In this document: positions 34,974 through 37,454 of the stretch, in pieces
How positions within the stretch are numbered: the stretch's first letter is position 1
Layout: every line of letters begins with the position of its first letter
Origin: Propionibacteriaceae bacterium
Lineage (GTDB): Bacteria; Actinomycetota; Actinomycetes; Propionibacteriales; Propionibacteriaceae
Reading direction: 5' to 3'
Length of the DNA: 37,454 nucleotides
NCBI GenBank assembly: GCA_017882685.1
Contig: JADGPA010000206.1
Coordinates: 1-37,454, forward strand
Made by a program: the position numbers and the translations under genes
Notes under the pieces: model-generated
The model's database searches: none
Told to the model about the DNA's origin: nothing
What the model saw: the letters and a program-made list of their open reading frames with translations, nothing else

Positions 34974-36683
34974 ATGGGCACCGACGGCGCGACGGGTGGA
35001 CGGACGGACGACCCGGTATTGGTTGTAGCTGCGCCGGTCGTTCCCGCACCGGAAGGCACCGGCACCAGTTCAGCCCGTTCGCGCTGGCTCGGTTTCGGCG
35101 TGCTCGCCGCCGGGCTGGCGATGATCGTCCTCGACGGCACGGTGGTCAACGTGGCCCTGCCGGCGATCATCGACGACCTCGATCTCGGCCTCAACGAGGC
35201 GCAGTGGGTCACATGCCTGTACGCGGTGATCTTCGCAGCCCTTCTGCTGACCAGCGGGCGGCTGGGTGATCGGTACGGCCGCCGGCTGATGTTCCTGATT
35301 GGGGTGGGTGTCTTCGTCGCAGCCAGCTTCGCCGCAGCAGGGGCCAACGATTCCGGCGAACTGATCTGGTCGCGGTGCGCCCAGGGATTCGGCGCCGCCT
35401 TCATCCTCCCCGCAACTCTTTCCACCGTGAACGCCACCTTTCGGGGCCGCGACCGCTCGGTAGCCTTCGGCATCTGGGGTGCCGTGATGGCCGGCGCTGC
35501 TGCGGTCGGCCCCCTGATCGGCGGCTGGCTCACCACCAGCCTCAGCTGGCGCTGGGTCTTCCTCATAAACCTGCCCATCGGGGTGGCTATCGTGCTGCTC
35601 GGGCTGCGGTTCGTCCCGGAGACACGGGATGAGACCGCCCGTGGCGGGTTCGACGTTCTCGGGCTCGTTACCAGTGCCGTCGGCTTCGGCCTGGTGGTGT
35701 TCGCCCTCATCGAGGGGCAGTCACTGGGCTGGCTGCGGCCGTCCACCGACCTGACCGTCCTCGACGCCACCTGGCCGGAAACGGCCCCGATTTCCGTTGT
35801 GCCGGTGGCGCTGGCGATCGGGCTGGTCTCCCTCGGGCTGTTCTGGTGGCTGCAGCGACGCCGCGCAACCCGGGGCCGTCCGGTGATCCTCGACCTCACC
35901 CTGTTCGCGGTGCCGACGTTCGGTTGGGGCAACCTGACCGCGGCCATGGTGGCGGCGGGGGAGTTCGCGCTGCTGTTCGTCCTGCCCCTCTACCTGGTGT
36001 ACGCCATGCAACTCACCATCATGCAGACCGGCTGGGTGTTGGCCGCGATGGCGATCGGGGCATTCGTCGCCGGCGCCGGGGCGCGACATCTGGCCGCACG
36101 CCTCGGTCCCGCCCGGGTGGTGACGGTAGGCCTGCTCCTCGAACTGGGGGCTGCAGTGGCCGCGGCGCTGGTGATCGGCAACGCACCGAGCGTGTGGGCG
36201 ATCACCGTCCTGCTGGCGGTGTACGGCCTCGGTCTCGGCCTTGCCGCAGCGCAGCTGACGTCCGTGGTCCTGCACGACGTGCCGGTCGCACAGTCGGGTA
36301 CGGCTTCTGCAACGCAGAGCACCGTCCGGCAGCTTGGGTCTGCCGTCGGCGCGGCAGTGGCGGGCACCGTGCTCGCGATCGGGTTCACGATCACCGTGCC
36401 GGCGAGGCTTGCGCTTGTGAAGGGGGTCAGCACGGACGACGCCATGACCATGATCGACTACATGACCGGCACGGCAGGCGCGGTGATCTCGATGATTCGT
36501 GCCAAGGGCAACGACGGCTACTTCGGGAATCTCGGGCCGCAGGTCGCGGACGCGATGTCGGAATGCTTCGCCTGGTCGGTGGGCTGGGTGCTGTGGGGCG
36601 CAGTGTTCTTCATCGCGCTCGGCGTGCTCGGCGCCCTGCGGGTCGAGCTCGCTGCCCGGCAGGCACGCCCCGCAGAGGTGTAA
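34974..36683 (+). CDS. MFS transporter, DHA2 (EmrB/QacA-like, 14 TM)
   Basis: LGFGVLAAGLAMIVLDGTVVNVALPAIIDDLDLGLNEAQWVTCLYAVIFAALLLTSGRLGDRYGRRLMFLIGV; motif A and N-terminal D-TVVNVALP. Confidence 0.94.
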   Translation: MGTDGATGGRTDDPVLVVAAPVVPAPEGTGTSSARSRWLGFGVLAAGLAMIVLDGTVVNVALPAIIDDLDLGLNEAQWVTCLYAVIFAALLLTSGRLGDRYGRRLMFLIGVGVFVAASFAAAGANDSGELIWSRCAQGFGAAFILPATLSTVNATFRGRDRSVAFGIWGAVMAGAAAVGPLIGGWLTTSLSWRWVFLINLPIGVAIVLLGLRFVPETRDETARGGFDVLGLVTSAVGFGLVVFALIEGQSLGWLRPSTDLTVLDATWPETAPISVVPVALAIGLVSLGLFWWLQRRRATRGRPVILDLTLFAVPTFGWGNLTAAMVAAGEFALLFVLPLYLVYAMQLTIMQTGWVLAAMAIGAFVAGAGARHLAARLGPARVVTVGLLLELGAAVAAALVIGNAPSVWAITVLLAVYGLGLGLAAAQLTSVVLHDVPVAQSGTASATQSTVRQLGSAVGAAVAGTVLAIGFTITVPARLALVKGVSTDDAMTMIDYMTGTAGAVISMIRAKGNDGYFGNLGPQVADAMSECFAWSVGWVLWGAVFFIALGVLGALRVELAARQARPAEV

Positions 36684-36765
36684 CTCAGCGCAGAGGCCTC
36701 GGTCTGAGCGGCCAGATCTTCATGGTTTCCGCCGCCCACCGACCAAGCCCGGCCTAACATGAATC

Positions 36766-37443
36766 ATGGGTCAGACCCCGCAACAACCCCCGCAGATCGG
36801 CCAGGTTGCGAATGGCTATCAGTGGAACGGTGTCCAGTGGATTCCGTTGGGTCCTCCGCCACAGGTCGGGCAGGTCTCCAACGGTTACCAGTGGAACGGT
36901 GTCCAGTGGATTCCGTTGGGCCCTCCGCCACAGGTCGGGCAGGTCGCGAATGGGTACCAGTGGAACGGTGTCGAGTGGATTCCGCTGGCGCCACCCTCGG
37001 CGCAGCCAGCCTCAGAAGCAGTGCTCGTGGGCGAGATCGGGCGATATGCCCAGACTGCGGGATTCACGGTCCGGCAGTCGGCGCACCAGCTGACGCTGGA
37101 GCGGGTGGTGGGAGAGCGGAAGGCCTTCCTCTCCAGCGCGAAGCTCGAGTATCGCGCCACGATCTCGCTCGATGAAGGGCGCAGGACCGCCAGGTTCACG
37201 GAGATGCTGAAGGAATCGGGGACGGGCCTCACCAGCGGCGGTGGTGACGACGGGGACTTCGGGACGGGGACCGGTTTCGGCTTCCAGAAGACGTCGTACA
37301 ACTCGCGGACCGATGGCATCGAGGAGTCCATCGACGAGCAGGCCGCCCGGTTCGGCACCAAGTACGTTCCCGGTTTCCCGTACGCGGAGGTGAAGGGACA
37401 ACTCGGCAACATTTGTGTGGCCGCTGGGTACTCCTTCACCTGA
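36766..37443 (+). CDS. Hypothetical protein with three N-terminal 23-aa repeats
   Basis: PPQ[IV]GQV[AS]NGYQWNGV[QE]WIPL[GA]P x3, then a unique C-terminal domain; ends CVAAGYSFT*. Confidence 0.75.
   Translation: MGQTPQQPPQIGQVANGYQWNGVQWIPLGPPPQVGQVSNGYQWNGVQWIPLGPPPQVGQVANGYQWNGVEWIPLAPPSAQPASEAVLVGEIGRYAQTAGFTVRQSAHQLTLERVVGERKAFLSSAKLEYRATISLDEGRRTARFTEMLKESGTGLTSGGGDDGDFGTGTGFGFQKTSYNSRTDGIEESIDEQAARFGTKYVPGFPYAEVKGQLGNICVAAGYSFT
36787..36993 (+). repeat. In-frame 69-bp x3 tandem repeat
   Basis: Units 36787-36855, 36856-36924, 36925-36993; cagtggaacggtgtc core recurs at 36820, 36889 and 36958 (exact 69-bp period). Confidence 0.92.
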
Positions 37444-37454
37444 GGTCGCCGCTC

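Overview
This is a GC-rich actinobacterial chromosomal window, probably Propionibacteriaceae-like (inferred from gene content and repeat style). I see about 30 protein-coding genes and no rRNA, tRNA or CRISPR. From left to right: groEL 3' end; cutC; CDF transporter; NUDIX; two Pro-rich membrane proteins; cold-shock protein; DUF3027; DUF2530; NCS2 purine permease; MacB-like ABC exporter operon with a TetR regulator; small membrane proteins; acVLRF1-type protein; DtxR-family regulator; thioredoxin; a beta-glycoside (mannan/glucan-like) utilisation locus at about 17.2-33.3 kb; an exported cytochrome b5 cluster with a DHA2 MFS transporter; and a protein with 23-aa tandem repeats. Most notable points: (i) an 866-aa protein joining an N-terminal P-loop kinase-like domain to a complete GH13_18 (sucrose-phosphorylase-like) domain; (ii) three exported cytochrome b5 domains with conserved Cys pairs, two fused to a DUF2231 membrane domain and one on a lipoprotein; (iii) a frameshifted, internally deleted TolB-like gene whose deletion junction carries sequence resembling a palindromic/tandem repeat element at 1.7 kb; (iv) a three-copy noncoding repeat GATAACCAC-N6-KCGGGTCGG; (v) a second decayed gene whose 3' end and stop codon are tandemly duplicated (28 bp); (vi) shared LacI-like TGAGAGC boxes in the sugar locus. 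All family calls come from reading motifs, without database searches.
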